In this document: positions 29,773 to 37,941 of the stretch, one piece after another | How positions within the stretch are numbered: position 1 is the stretch's first letter | Layout of the letters: each line of letters starts with the position of its first letter | Assembly (NCBI GenBank): GCA_012960135.1 | Contig: DUBW01000075.1 | Coordinates: 1 to 64,000 of the forward strand | DNA: 64,000 nucleotides | Direction: 5' to 3' | Source: Methyloprofundus sp. | GTDB taxonomy: Bacteria > Pseudomonadota > Gammaproteobacteria > Methylococcales > Methylomonadaceae | Notes under the pieces: generated by a model | Told to the model about the DNA's origin: nothing | Seen by the model: only the letters and a program-made list of their open reading frames with translations | Databases searched by the model: none | Program-made: the position numbers and the translations under genes

Positions 29773-30194
29773 CTAGGTTTCTGCATTGGCAATCGCTTCT
29801 GCAGCCAATGCCGTTACTCTATCCCAATCTTTATTCTTCACTGCACCTGCGGGCACTAACCAGGACCCACCGACACAAGCTACATTTTTAAGTGCCAGAT
29901 AATCATTATAATTACTCGGCGATATACCACCCGTAGGGCAAAAGGTAATGTGTGGAATCGGTCCTGCAATCCCTTTTAACATGGGAATGCCGCCTGCCGC
30001 TTCTGCCGGAAAGAATTTAAAATGATCCAGCCCATATTCCATACCGAGCATCAGTTCTGAAACCGAAGCAATTCCTGGAATTAATGCAATATCACTTTTA
30101 TTTGCTGCCGCTAAAAACTTCGGGGTGAACCCCGGGCTAATGGCAAAGACAGCACCCGCTTCGCTAACCGCCTGTAATTGTTCCGGCGGGGGAA
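29773..30194 (-). pseudogene. eda: KDPG aldolase fragment (C-terminal two thirds)
   Basis: Encodes the C-terminal part of 2-keto-3-deoxy-6-phosphogluconate aldolase: [51 protein letters not shown] with the Schiff-base lysine, [20 protein letters not shown], and [11 protein letters not shown]. The first 65-70 residues, which hold the catalytic glutamate and substrate arginine of the family, are absent. The upstream open codons come from edd in another frame. The sequence jumps directly from edd into mid-eda at about 30185-30195, so one deletion removed the rest of edd and the start of eda. The enzyme cannot be complete as it stands. Confidence 0.85.
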
Positions 30195-30452
30195 TCTTTA
30201 TAGGATTCATGCGCAGATAACATATCATTATAAGAAGAGATAATCGCAATATTTGCTTTCTTATCACTGGCTAAATCAGCCTTATCTCCAGTATTACACG
30301 CTGCAAAACCGTGCGATAGATTACCACAAGCCAGAGTTGACCGATGCGGTCCTTGCTCGGCAGCCTTATCTATATGTTTTAAATTAAAGATTACGTACGA
30401 CACGACTACGCTCAATGATTTTTTGAGTGACGTCTTCTACTACTGGATGCAT
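30186..30452 (-). pseudogene. edd: 6-phosphogluconate dehydratase fragment (N-terminus)
   Basis: The ATG at 30452, with GAGGAAAAAGG ahead of it, opens MHPVVEDVTQKIIERSRVVR, matching the Edd N-terminus, then stops. A second frame resumes RSTLACGNLSHGFAACN and [19 protein letters not shown], which match Edd residues of about 35-80 in E. coli. There the similarity ends and eda sequence begins out of frame. So edd has one early frameshift and lacks nearly all of its roughly 600 residues. With the eda fragment it records the loss of a local Entner-Doudoroff pair. Confidence 0.85.
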
Positions 30453-30555
30453 TTAGCCTTTTTCCTCTAAAGTTACGCTAACAGTAACATTTCACAAATG
30501 TAACGAGTTCTAATCACGATATTATACAGCAACACCGTACCAACAAAAACCACTG

Positions 30556-30617
30556 TATACTTCGCGCGGTCACGGATGCGGTTGTTTAGCCTGTAGAGCG
30601 GACTAAAGTCCGCCCTA
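30556..30617. repeat. Half MITE end plus small GCGGACT hairpin
   Basis: TATACTTCGCGCGGTCACGG (30556-30575) equals one end of the element at 48576-48732, without its partner end. It is followed by TAGAGCGGACT / AGTCCGCCCTA (30594-30617), a hairpin whose arm overlaps the stop codon of the TRAP gene and may serve as its terminator. Related hairpins occur at 36037 and 55376-55442. Confidence 0.55.
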
Positions 30618-31700
30618 CACTATAGCCCTGGCTTTTAAAAAGGCCTGTTCAGATAAAGCACTCCATTGAGAGACCTGAGCTCTAAACTGGCTAAATGAAG
30701 TATAAATTTTCTTACTTAACGGGTCTTTATCTGCCAGTTCAAGTACCACCTCATCAGAAAGTTGTTTTAATTTGCGCAACACATCATCAGGCAACGGCAT
30801 TAGCTTGACACCATGCTTATTAATCAAAGTATCCAGAGCCTGATTATTTTTCGCCGTATAATCAGACAACATATCCATATTGACTGTTTTACATGCTGCC
30901 ATCACAATACTTTGCAAGTCTACTGGTAATTCATTAAACGCCTGTTTATTTATCATTGCCTCGATGGTGGAACCCGGCTCATGCCAGCCAGGGTAATAAT
31001 AATATTTAGCCACCTTATAAAAACCAAACGCCAGATCATTATAAGGCCCAACCCATTCCGTAGCATCCAGCGCTCCAGACTGCAAAGACGTAAATAGCTC
31101 TCCACCCGGTATATTTACTGTAGTTCCACCCGCTCTGCGCAACACTTCGCCACCTAAGCCAGGAATACGCATTTTCAAACCTTTTAAATCAGCTACGGTT
31201 TTTATTTCCCTGTTAAACCAGCCGGCCATTTGCACACCCGTATTACCCGCTGCTGCCGGAATTAAATTAAACGGTTCATAGAGCTCTCGCCATAGTTCGA
31301 TGCCACCACCATAATACAGCCAAGCATTCATTTCCTGAGCGGTTAAACCAAACGGCACTGAAGAAAAAAATTGCGTAGCTTCATTCTTGCCCTTCCAGTA
31401 ATAGGCACCCGAATGCCCCATTTGCGCAGTCCCTCTGGAGACTGCATCAAACACTTCAAAAGCGGGAACTAATTCATTTGCGCCGTAGACTTTTACTTTA
31501 ATACGCCCGCCACTCATCTCGTTAATCTTCTGTGCCAGCTGATTTGCACCTACGCCCAGACCCGGGAAATTCTTCGGCCAGGCAGTGACCATTTTCCATT
31601 TATACTGTGCTTTGGCATGCACAACACCGGGTGCAAGCAATGCCCCACCGACCGCTACTGCACCCACACCAGTTTTATTAATAAAATCACGTCTTTTCAT
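30615..31700 (-). CDS. TRAP transporter DctP-type substrate-binding protein (orphan)
   Basis: Periplasmic solute-binding protein of 361 residues. A twin-arginine signal (MKRRDFINKTGVGAVAVG, cleavage near VHA) suggests export in folded form. The mature part is a DctP/TakP fold: WKMVTAWPKNFPGLGVGANQ, GAYYWKGKNEATQFFSSVPF, LKGLKMRIPGLGGEVLRRAG with the carboxylate-binding arginine, GGELFTSLQSGALDATEWVG, and KYYYYPGWHEPGS. The last blocks resemble TakP-like binders of keto acids. No DctQ or DctM membrane subunits lie nearby, so partners must be elsewhere. The exact ligand is unknown. Confidence 0.9.
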   Translation of the reverse strand: MKRRDFINKTGVGAVAVGGALLAPGVVHAKAQYKWKMVTAWPKNFPGLGVGANQLAQKINEMSGGRIKVKVYGANELVPAFEVFDAVSRGTAQMGHSGAYYWKGKNEATQFFSSVPFGLTAQEMNAWLYYGGGIELWRELYEPFNLIPAAAGNTGVQMAGWFNREIKTVADLKGLKMRIPGLGGEVLRRAGGTTVNIPGGELFTSLQSGALDATEWVGPYNDLAFGFYKVAKYYYYPGWHEPGSTIEAMINKQAFNELPVDLQSIVMAACKTVNMDMLSDYTAKNNQALDTLINKHGVKLMPLPDDVLRKLKQLSDEVVLELADKDPLSKKIYTSFSQFRAQVSQWSALSEQAFLKARAIV

Positions 31701-31799
31701 ATTGGATCACCTCGTTCTTGTTTTTTTATTTTACCGAATTATCCTGCTTGCAATCCTGCCATCAACGAAAAGTTAATTATCAAAACCAGCTACAAAATA

Positions 31800-31840
31800 A
31801 AAAGCCGTATTAATTGTCTATGCAATTAATACGGCACCCT
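31800..31840 (-). terminator. Terminator between carbonic anhydrase and TRAP gene
   Basis: GCCGTATTAATTG (31804-31816) and CAATTAATACGGC (31823-31835) form a perfect 13-bp stem. Read on the minus strand it is followed by TTTTTATTTT, so it ends transcripts from the carbonic anhydrase gene. Confidence 0.85.
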
Positions 31841-31960
31841 ATTGTGATATGTGTTTTTACTTGTGGAGTTTCAGGACAGACACTCTGCAAATAATATAAC
31901 ACGCCAGCAAAACAGCCTGTAAAAAACTTTCCTTACCATTCGACTACACAACATATTAAA

Positions 31961-32701
31961 TTAATACTTAAAAGTGACTTTCCCAGTCTCCATATCATAC
32001 ATTCCACCAACAATCTTGATCTTTCCCTGCTGTTCCATTTCTCTCAGGATGGGGCTATGTTCACGAATATTATCGATGGTATCCGAGACATTCTGCTCTG
32101 CAACCATATGTACAAATGATTCATTTTCACTCGTTTTATTACCAGCATAGTGACTGAAATGATTAACAGCCGGCTTAATGTTATCCAGCATAGACGTAAT
32201 ATTGCCCAGTTGCACATCATCAATCGCGCCTTTTATTGCACCGCAATACTCATGCCCCAGCACTAAGACCAACTTTGCCCCCGCCACCTTACAGGCATAT
32301 TCCATACTCCCGAGTATATCGGTATTTTCAAAATTACCTGCCACACGCGCAACAAAAATATCCCCTATGCCCAATTCAAATATATCTTCAACAGGCACCC
32401 GGGAATCAATACAGGATAACACTATCCCTTTAGGATGTTGCCCCATAGCGGCTTGCCGGACCTGCTCGGAATGATTGCGAAAGGTATTAGTATCGGCGAC
32501 AAAGCGTTGGTTGCCTTCTTTCATTCGTTTGATAACATCATCAGGCGTTAGCTTATCTTGCTGTTCTTGGGTAAATACCTGATTCGCCCAGAATTCTGCA
32601 TCATGCTTTGCGACTGAAGAAGGTGGCGTTGCGCAGGAATACAGCACCAACACGGAACAGCAGCAAACAACAAACCGACTGGCTTGTTTAATCATCATCA
32701 A
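31961..32701 (-). CDS. Beta-carbonic anhydrase, predicted lipoprotein
   Basis: A 246-residue beta-class carbonic anhydrase, interconverting CO2 and bicarbonate. Zinc ligands and the catalytic dyad are visible in LSCIDSRVPVEDIFELGIGD (Cys, Asp-Arg) and LGHEYCGAIKGA (His, Cys). The N-terminus is a lipoprotein signal (VLVLYSCATPPSS, lipobox LYSC), so the enzyme should be exported and membrane-anchored, not cytosolic as most beta enzymes are. A good RBS (TAGGAG) precedes the ATG cluster. It sits alone, with its own terminator. Export is inferred from the signal. Confidence 0.93.
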   Translation of the reverse strand: MMMIKQASRFVVCCCSVLVLYSCATPPSSVAKHDAEFWANQVFTQEQQDKLTPDDVIKRMKEGNQRFVADTNTFRNHSEQVRQAAMGQHPKGIVLSCIDSRVPVEDIFELGIGDIFVARVAGNFENTDILGSMEYACKVAGAKLVLVLGHEYCGAIKGAIDDVQLGNITSMLDNIKPAVNHFSHYAGNKTSENESFVHMVAEQNVSDTIDNIREHSPILREMEQQGKIKIVGGMYDMETGKVTFKY

Positions 32702-33132
32702 TAAACTCCTAAAAATACCTACACATAGGGAAGAAATTCTGCACTTGGCACAAAACTTCCAAGTACGAATTATGCCGTTGATTCAAAATAAAAAGTTATA
32801 AATCGGCTTTAATTCATTGATAATATTACTCCTCCGCAGGTCTATTTCAAAGCAATAGGTGAATAAAAAATCACTGAATGATCTTGTCATGCGCAGTTAA
32901 CCCAGTACAACAACGCAAGCCATATAGCTTACCTGGAAAAATGAGCTCTAGTGAAGATTTTGACAAGCCTTTTCCTTAGATTTAGTGTCGGTGTTAAGCA
33001 TACACAGCTAACTGAGGTTTAATAGATGCCGTATCCAACAAAATAAAAATAATAACGCACAAATGGCGTACAGTAAGATACATTATTGGAGACTATCGTA
33101 TACATTCAACTGAAACTACTAAACAAGAGCGT

Positions 33133-33381
33133 ATGCATATCCGCCTTGATACACTGTCAAAAAAACTGGAAAAAGCAGCTAGCTATAACCATAAAAAGCT
33201 TTCTGAGTTTGTGCTTACTCAGTCTCTCGCTGCGGCTGAGTCCATTATTAACGAACATGAGCATATCACTCTATCCAGCAATGACTCGGTGCTATTTTTA
33301 GATGCACTGGCAAACCCACCCCAAAAAAATAAAAAATTAAGCTTAGCCACCAAATTACATAAAAAGTCTGTGCTTAGTTAA
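33133..33381 (+). CDS. DUF1778 (TacA-type) antitoxin, orphan
   Basis: An 82-residue ribbon-helix-helix protein of the DUF1778/TacA family: RMHIRLDTLSKKLEKAASYN at the N-terminus and the family tail SVLFLDALANPPQKN, which normally wraps a GNAT acetyltransferase toxin. The similarity continues upstream of the ATG (in frame TETTKQER). A GGAG ribosome site is placed before an in-frame ATA at 33109, so the native start may have been lost. Downstream only a broken piece of a toxin-like start is seen. About 430 bases upstream (32702-33132) hold no recognisable gene. Confidence 0.75.
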   Translation: MHIRLDTLSKKLEKAASYNHKKLSEFVLTQSLAAAESIINEHEHITLSSNDSVLFLDALANPPQKNKKLSLATKLHKKSVLS

Positions 33382-33383
33382 TT

Positions 33384-33480
33384 ATGCCGCTAAATATTAC
33401 TGCTCTTAACTCAGTACACCAGCGAAAATTATTTTACGTATAAAAAGAGTTGCTTCGACTTTTAGGATGAGAAGTGTATT
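33384..33480 (+). pseudogene. Possible GNAT toxin remnant
   Basis: Two bases after the antitoxin stop an ATG opens MPLNITALNSVHQRKLFYV, then a stop, then KELLRLLG and a stop. The pattern (short lead, H.RK.F, then a helix) and the position fit the first 25-30 residues of TacT-type GNAT toxins, which usually overlap or abut the antitoxin. No acetyl-CoA-binding region follows. Weak but positionally meaningful. Confidence 0.35.
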
Positions 33481-33552
33481 ATTAATTGATTTTAAAGATA
33501 TTTAATTCTCAATCCAGCGGCTTTACCTAAATGCCGAGGTCAGGTATTCTGA

Positions 33553-33723
33553 GTATACAGTTATGCGGAACGGATCAGGCTGGAAGTAGAGCAACAGGGA
33601 AAAATACTGAGCGGACAATTTCTTGGTCACGAGATCACCATAAACATCCGCCTGTACCATCAAGAGTTTAATAGCTATGATATGATTATCAGCAGAGCTA
33701 ATACGGCCTTGTATCATAGCTAA
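33553..33723 (+). pseudogene. Unrecognised open fragment without a start
   Basis: A stop-to-stop frame of 56 codons reads AERIRLEVEQQGKILSGQFL and continues GHEITINIRLYHQEFNSYDM to ..TALYHS. It has no ATG, GTG or TTG start with a ribosome site. The composition looks like real protein (mixed charged and hydrophobic periodicity), but I know no family for it. It may be the C-terminal end of a lost gene in this decayed gap. Confidence 0.3.
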
Positions 33724-33830
33724 ACAAAAAGGCTGAAATTGTATAACGGTATCTGACTCTATATTTCTAGGATAATATTCCTACTAAGCGACTTAGGATC
33801 GTGCACAAAATAATAATCAGGATAAAACTC

Positions 33831-35333
33831 ATGCTGGATTTTTTGATCAAATATCGCGGGATATTTGTTGTTCTTTTCGTTCTCCCCGCCTCGCTTATTT
33901 TTAAAGCGTATATGAGAACCCGCAACCGCCTGGCATTCTGGCAAAATAGCGCCCCTGAAAAGCATGCTGATAGAGTTAAAAAGGTACAGCAACAAGTTAA
34001 AGACTGGCAAGAAAAAACCGGTGGCAATATCCCCATGTGTACTGCCAGACCAGGTTGGCAGGCGATGTCTCTGAAGCAGGGAAATTATAAAAAGACCCAT
34101 TATCAGGTCGATGTCAGTTTGATGGATATTTTAGAAATTGACGCGGAAAAAGGCACCGTTCGCGTTGAGCCTATGGCTAATATGGGCCAGATATCAGCCA
34201 TGTTAAAACCTTTAGGCTGGTCTTTAGCAGTTGTCCCTGAACTAGATGCTTTAACTGTCGGCGGCTTGATAAATGGCTTTGGTATAGAAGCGAGTTCGCA
34301 TAAATACGGTCTGTTTCAGCATATCTGTGAGAGCCTGGAAATTGTCACCGCCAATGGCGAGCTAGTTAAATGCTCTAAAGATGCAAACAGCGAACTCTAT
34401 TATGCAATCCCCTGGTCTTACGGCTCTCTTGGCTTTTTAGTCTGTGCAGAAATAAAAATCGTCCCCTGTAAAGATTATGTGCACCTCACATATATACCCT
34501 ATACAAGCAAACAGGCCCTGGTAGACAGGTTTACCGAGGAGTCGCTAAAGCCCTTTGATGAAGCCTATGAGTTTATTGAAGGTCTAATGTATTCTGAACA
34601 GGAAGGCGTATTAATGCTAGGCAACTTTGCCGACAAAGTGCTCGCAGGTACAACCAGAAATGCACTCAATAACTTCTGGAAACCATGGTTTTATGAGCAT
34701 GTGCGTAGTATCTTGAAGCAAAACAAGGAACAGGAAGAATATATTCCTTTACGTCATTATTATCACCGCCATACCCGCTCATTTTTCTGGGAAATGGAGC
34801 AAATCGTTCCTTTTGGCAATAGCACCTGGTTTCGCTACCTATTAGGCTGGATGTCACCGCCGGAAATTTCGTTAATCAAGCTGACTGAAACAGAAGCCAT
34901 TCATGAATTATATGATGTCCATCATATGGATCAGGATTTCCTATTACCGATAAGTACATTGGACCAATCACTTTCCTATTTCCATCAGGAAGTGGATTTC
35001 TATCCTTTATGGCTCTGCCCTATGCGTGTGTTTGATACGCCTATACGCGGCATGGTAAACCCCTCAGCAAATGAGCAAATGTTTGTTGATGTTGGAATCT
35101 ATGGAGAGCCTACTGTGCCTAACTATAAAGCTAAAGATACAACTCGCAAGTTAGAAGCCTATATGCGTGAAATCGGGGGGTTTCAAGCTTTATATGCGGA
35201 TACTTATCAGACGCGTGAAGAATTGCGCGAGATGTTTGATCATAACTTACTGGATAAACTACGCGAGCAGACAGGAGCTTTAAAAGCGTTCCCAGAGCCT
35301 TTTGATAAAGTATCACGCGCTGCTAGAACCTAA
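33831..35333 (+). CDS. FAD-linked reductase, DHCR24 (delta24-sterol reductase)-like
   Basis: A protein of about 500 residues resembling eukaryotic DHCR24/DWARF1. An N-terminal membrane helix (IFVVLFVLPASLIFKAYM) precedes a vanillyl-alcohol-oxidase-type FAD domain: VDVSLMDILEIDAEKGTVRV, LGWSLAVVPELDALTVGGLI, EASSHKYGLFQHICESLEIV. The family-specific C-terminal part includes RHYYHRHTRSFFWEMEQIVP and FYPLWLCPMRVFDTP. The reference enzymes reduce the C24-C25 double bond of sterol side chains with NADPH and FAD. Some Methylococcales make sterols, giving a plausible substrate. I choose the ATG at 33831 (AGGAT ahead); a GTG at 33801 is possible. Other sterol genes are not in the window. Confidence 0.8.
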   Translation: MLDFLIKYRGIFVVLFVLPASLIFKAYMRTRNRLAFWQNSAPEKHADRVKKVQQQVKDWQEKTGGNIPMCTARPGWQAMSLKQGNYKKTHYQVDVSLMDILEIDAEKGTVRVEPMANMGQISAMLKPLGWSLAVVPELDALTVGGLINGFGIEASSHKYGLFQHICESLEIVTANGELVKCSKDANSELYYAIPWSYGSLGFLVCAEIKIVPCKDYVHLTYIPYTSKQALVDRFTEESLKPFDEAYEFIEGLMYSEQEGVLMLGNFADKVLAGTTRNALNNFWKPWFYEHVRSILKQNKEQEEYIPLRHYYHRHTRSFFWEMEQIVPFGNSTWFRYLLGWMSPPEISLIKLTETEAIHELYDVHHMDQDFLLPISTLDQSLSYFHQEVDFYPLWLCPMRVFDTPIRGMVNPSANEQMFVDVGIYGEPTVPNYKAKDTTRKLEAYMREIGGFQALYADTYQTREELREMFDHNLLDKLREQTGALKAFPEPFDKVSRAART

Positions 35334-35341
35334 TAACAATT

Positions 35342-35367
35342 GGGGAGTAGGCTAAAGCCTACTCCCC
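35342..35367. terminator. Bidirectional hairpin between convergent genes
   Basis: GGGGAGTAGGC and GCCTACTCCCC form a perfect 11-bp stem with a TAAA loop, nine bases after the DHCR24-like stop and just before the serB stop on the other strand. It probably serves both. Confidence 0.7.
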
Positions 35368-35372
35368 ATATA

Positions 35373-36014
35373 CTATAATAAATACGGCAAAACGGTCTGC
35401 AAGTCTGGGCTATCAACAAACACGTCAGCCTGTTCACGCACAATGCCACGCGCTACAACTCCGCCAAAACCGATGCAATAAGCCCCTGCTTTCTTAGCTT
35501 CCATATCGGTATTACCATCACCAATCATAGCCATCTTTAAACCCGCTTCATTCAACTGCGCACAAACCTCAGCCTTGCCGCCATTCCTGGCTAAAGGCGA
35601 TTGCTGGTTAAATTTCAGGTAATCACCATTACTAGCGAATACAACCTCAACAGCATGTACATGGTCAGCATCAACCTGTAACTTTTCAGCTAATGGTAGT
35701 ATTGCCTGCTTTAGCCCGCCACTAATAATATGTACTTCCTTACCCTGACTATGCAATTGCTGAAAGACCTCTTCTACACCCTGGACCATTTTTTCTATAT
35801 ATAAATCGGCCACCCAGTCTATTGCTTGCTGGTCAGGTTTAATTAAATCCAGTCGCTGCGCATAAACCGACTCAAGAGATACTTCACCATTCATTGCTGC
35901 ATTGGTTAATGCGGCCATTTCAGCACCACAGCCTGCGCGTTCGGCCAACTCATCGATACCTTCTATCTCGCTTAAGGTACTATCACAATCAAAACAAATA
36001 ATATCAAAACTCAT
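35373..36014 (-). CDS. serB: Phosphoserine phosphatase-like HAD hydrolase
   Basis: A 213-residue HAD phosphatase. Motif I is CFDCDSTLSEIEGIDELA with the nucleophile DCDST, motif II the serine in HIISGGLKQAI, and motif III/IV the lysine in NGGKAEVC and MIGDGNTDMEAKKAG. The EGIDELA helix cap resembles phosphoserine phosphatase, which releases serine from phosphoserine. It lacks the N-terminal ACT-like domain of long SerB. serA is next upstream on the same strand, a strong functional hint. serC is not in the window. Confidence 0.87.
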   Translation of the reverse strand: MSFDIICFDCDSTLSEIEGIDELAERAGCGAEMAALTNAAMNGEVSLESVYAQRLDLIKPDQQAIDWVADLYIEKMVQGVEEVFQQLHSQGKEVHIISGGLKQAILPLAEKLQVDADHVHAVEVVFASNGDYLKFNQQSPLARNGGKAEVCAQLNEAGLKMAMIGDGNTDMEAKKAGAYCIGFGGVVARGIVREQADVFVDSPDLQTVLPYLL

Positions 36015-36036
36015 AACTACTCATATAAAAATGGGG

Positions 36037-36055
36037 TAAAGCGGACTTGAGTCCG
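36037..36055. repeat. GCGGACT hairpin
   Basis: AGCGGACT / AGTCCGCT small inverted repeat between serA and serB. Same arm sequence as at 30594-30617 and in the 55376-55442 cluster, so part of a dispersed short-hairpin family. Confidence 0.5.
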
Positions 36056-36068
36056 CTAAGGATTGAGG

Positions 36069-36221
36069 GTTTAATAATAAAGGTAAGTTTGACGCAGAAC
36101 TTTTGTTCGTTTTCAAGGCATAGCAATAGACGCATAGCAAGCTACGCAACTATTGTTACAACGCAAATACGGGCAAAAGAACAAGTCAAAAACTGGAAAT
36201 TATTAAATCCTTGCTCCTAAG
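36069..36221. repeat. MITE-like repeat, full copy
   Basis: About 150 bases with arms AAGTTTGACGCAGAA and CGGGCAAAAG..AAGTCAA and an end TATTAAATCCTTGCTCCTAA, matching the copy at 1361-1457. The middle holds the palindromic core (AGCAATAGACGCATAGCAAG / GCTACGCAACTATTGTTACA) shared with 14 kb and 48.6 kb copies. It fills most of the serA-serB gap. Confidence 0.7.
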
Positions 36222-36254
36222 GGAGGCAAACTTTAATTGCGGGAAACGTCCGTT

Positions 36255-37838
36255 CTACATTACTATTTGTATGGCTGACTCAACAGCTCCGACTTCACAT
36301 AGTTCCTGTAACAAGGAATCTTCTAGTTTTTCAGAGACGCTAATCACTGCCATTGCATGTTCGCCATCTTCTGCGACACCAACCTGCATACGCGAGATGT
36401 TAACGTTAGCTTTGCCTAATACGGTACTGATAGCCGCAATGACACCGGGTTTATCTGCATGTTGGGTGACCAGTAACACGCCTTCAGGTATGACTTCAAT
36501 TTCATATTCATTAATATGTACGATACGCGGATGCTTATCGCCAAGTAAAGTACCACATAAGGTAATTTCTTCTTCGCCACAACAGGCTTTAATTTCAACT
36601 AACGCCAGATAGCCAGAAATCTCTTCTGTTTTTGCTTCGGTTAAGTTAATTCCCTGGCGTTTGGCAATATTTTCAGCATTGACACTATTGACAGGTGTAG
36701 ACACATGACTTTCTAGCAAGCCTACTAAAGCGGCCACTGTCACTGAACGTGCCTGTGCTTCTGTGGCTTTGCCAAATAGAGAGACTTTAATGCGCTCAAT
36801 AGGTTTAGTCGCCAAACCAGCCAACACTTTACCCAGACTGGTAGCTACCTCCATATAAGGTTCAGATGCTCGCAAATCATCAGCAGAAAGTCGCGGTAAA
36901 TTTAACGCATTAACTGCTTCACCAGTTTTAAGAAAAGTCACTGCCTGACGTGCAATTTCAACACTCACAGCCACCTGAGCTTCTTTAGTCGAAGCACCTA
37001 AATGCGGGGTAAAAACGATATTGTCCAGTTCCAGTAAGGGTGAATCCTTCGGTGGCTCATTTTCATAAACATCCAGCGCAGCACCTGCAATATCACCATT
37101 TTTTAATGCATTGTATAACGCGGCTTCATCAATTAAACCACCTCTAGCACAGTTAATAATCATGGCTGTTTTTTTCATCATGGCCAATTGTTCCTGACCA
37201 ATAACACCGCGTGTCTTTTCCAGTAACGGACAATGTAAGGTTAAATAATCTGCCTGTTGTACTAATTCATCCAAATCTACCCTTTGCGCACCACACTCTG
37301 CGAAAATATCCGGCGCTACAAAGGGGTCATAAGCGATAACATTCATTCCTAGACCAGCACCGCGTCGGGCAACAATACGTCCGATCGTGCCAAAACCTAA
37401 AATAGCCAAGGTCTTATGCGAGACTTCCGCACCCACCAAAGTAGAACGCTCCCACTTGCCTTCACGTATTGATTTATCCGCTTTAGGTAAATTGCGGCTT
37501 AAGGAAAACATATGCGCGATGGCCAATTCAGCCGTTGTTGTCGCATTCGCGTCCGGGGTATTCATCACAATCACCCCCCGCTCTGTTGCGGCAGGTATAT
37601 CGACATTATCCACACCAATACCGGCACGCCCTACTAGCTTCAGGTTTTTACCCGCACGTAGCACTTCCTCTGTCACTTTGGTGTCACTACGGATTAATAA
37701 AGCGTCATAATCAGCAATCGTTTCGCATAATTGCGCTGGACTCATGCCGGTATCAATATGAACCTGTATCCCTTCTTGTTCATTTAAAAAGTTGACCCCT
37801 GCATCAGCTAATTTATCGGAAATAAGAATCTTTTTCAT
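36255..37838 (-). CDS. serA: D-3-phosphoglycerate dehydrogenase (long form)
   Basis: Oxidises 3-phosphoglycerate to 3-phosphohydroxypyruvate, the entry to serine synthesis. 527 residues: N-terminal substrate lobe, GRAGIGVDNVDIPAATERG, NAD-binding LGFGTIGRIVARRGAGLG, catalytic ARGGLIDEAAL and HLGASTKEAQVAV, then an intervening ASB domain and a C-terminal ACT domain (VTQHADKPGVIAAISTVLGK) typical of the long Bacillus/actinobacterial type rather than the short E. coli form. The ACT domain usually allows serine feedback. In a serine-using methylotroph this sits at a key branch point with pgk and sga. Confidence 0.96.
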   Translation of the reverse strand: MKKILISDKLADAGVNFLNEQEGIQVHIDTGMSPAQLCETIADYDALLIRSDTKVTEEVLRAGKNLKLVGRAGIGVDNVDIPAATERGVIVMNTPDANATTTAELAIAHMFSLSRNLPKADKSIREGKWERSTLVGAEVSHKTLAILGFGTIGRIVARRGAGLGMNVIAYDPFVAPDIFAECGAQRVDLDELVQQADYLTLHCPLLEKTRGVIGQEQLAMMKKTAMIINCARGGLIDEAALYNALKNGDIAGAALDVYENEPPKDSPLLELDNIVFTPHLGASTKEAQVAVSVEIARQAVTFLKTGEAVNALNLPRLSADDLRASEPYMEVATSLGKVLAGLATKPIERIKVSLFGKATEAQARSVTVAALVGLLESHVSTPVNSVNAENIAKRQGINLTEAKTEEISGYLALVEIKACCGEEEITLCGTLLGDKHPRIVHINEYEIEVIPEGVLLVTQHADKPGVIAAISTVLGKANVNISRMQVGVAEDGEHAMAVISVSEKLEDSLLQELCEVGAVESAIQIVM

Positions 37839-37941
37839 GCTCTTGTGTCTCGTGACTTGTGCTGCGCTAATGCGCTAAATAAACGCTACAGCTTATCAGT
37901 TTTGCTATAATCATAATACTGATAAATCCATTTCTTTGTTT

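Noticed and set aside
32745-32762. TGGCAC-like sigma-54 promoter candidate
   Set aside because: The -12 part reads CC, not GC, and no plus-strand gene starts soon after.
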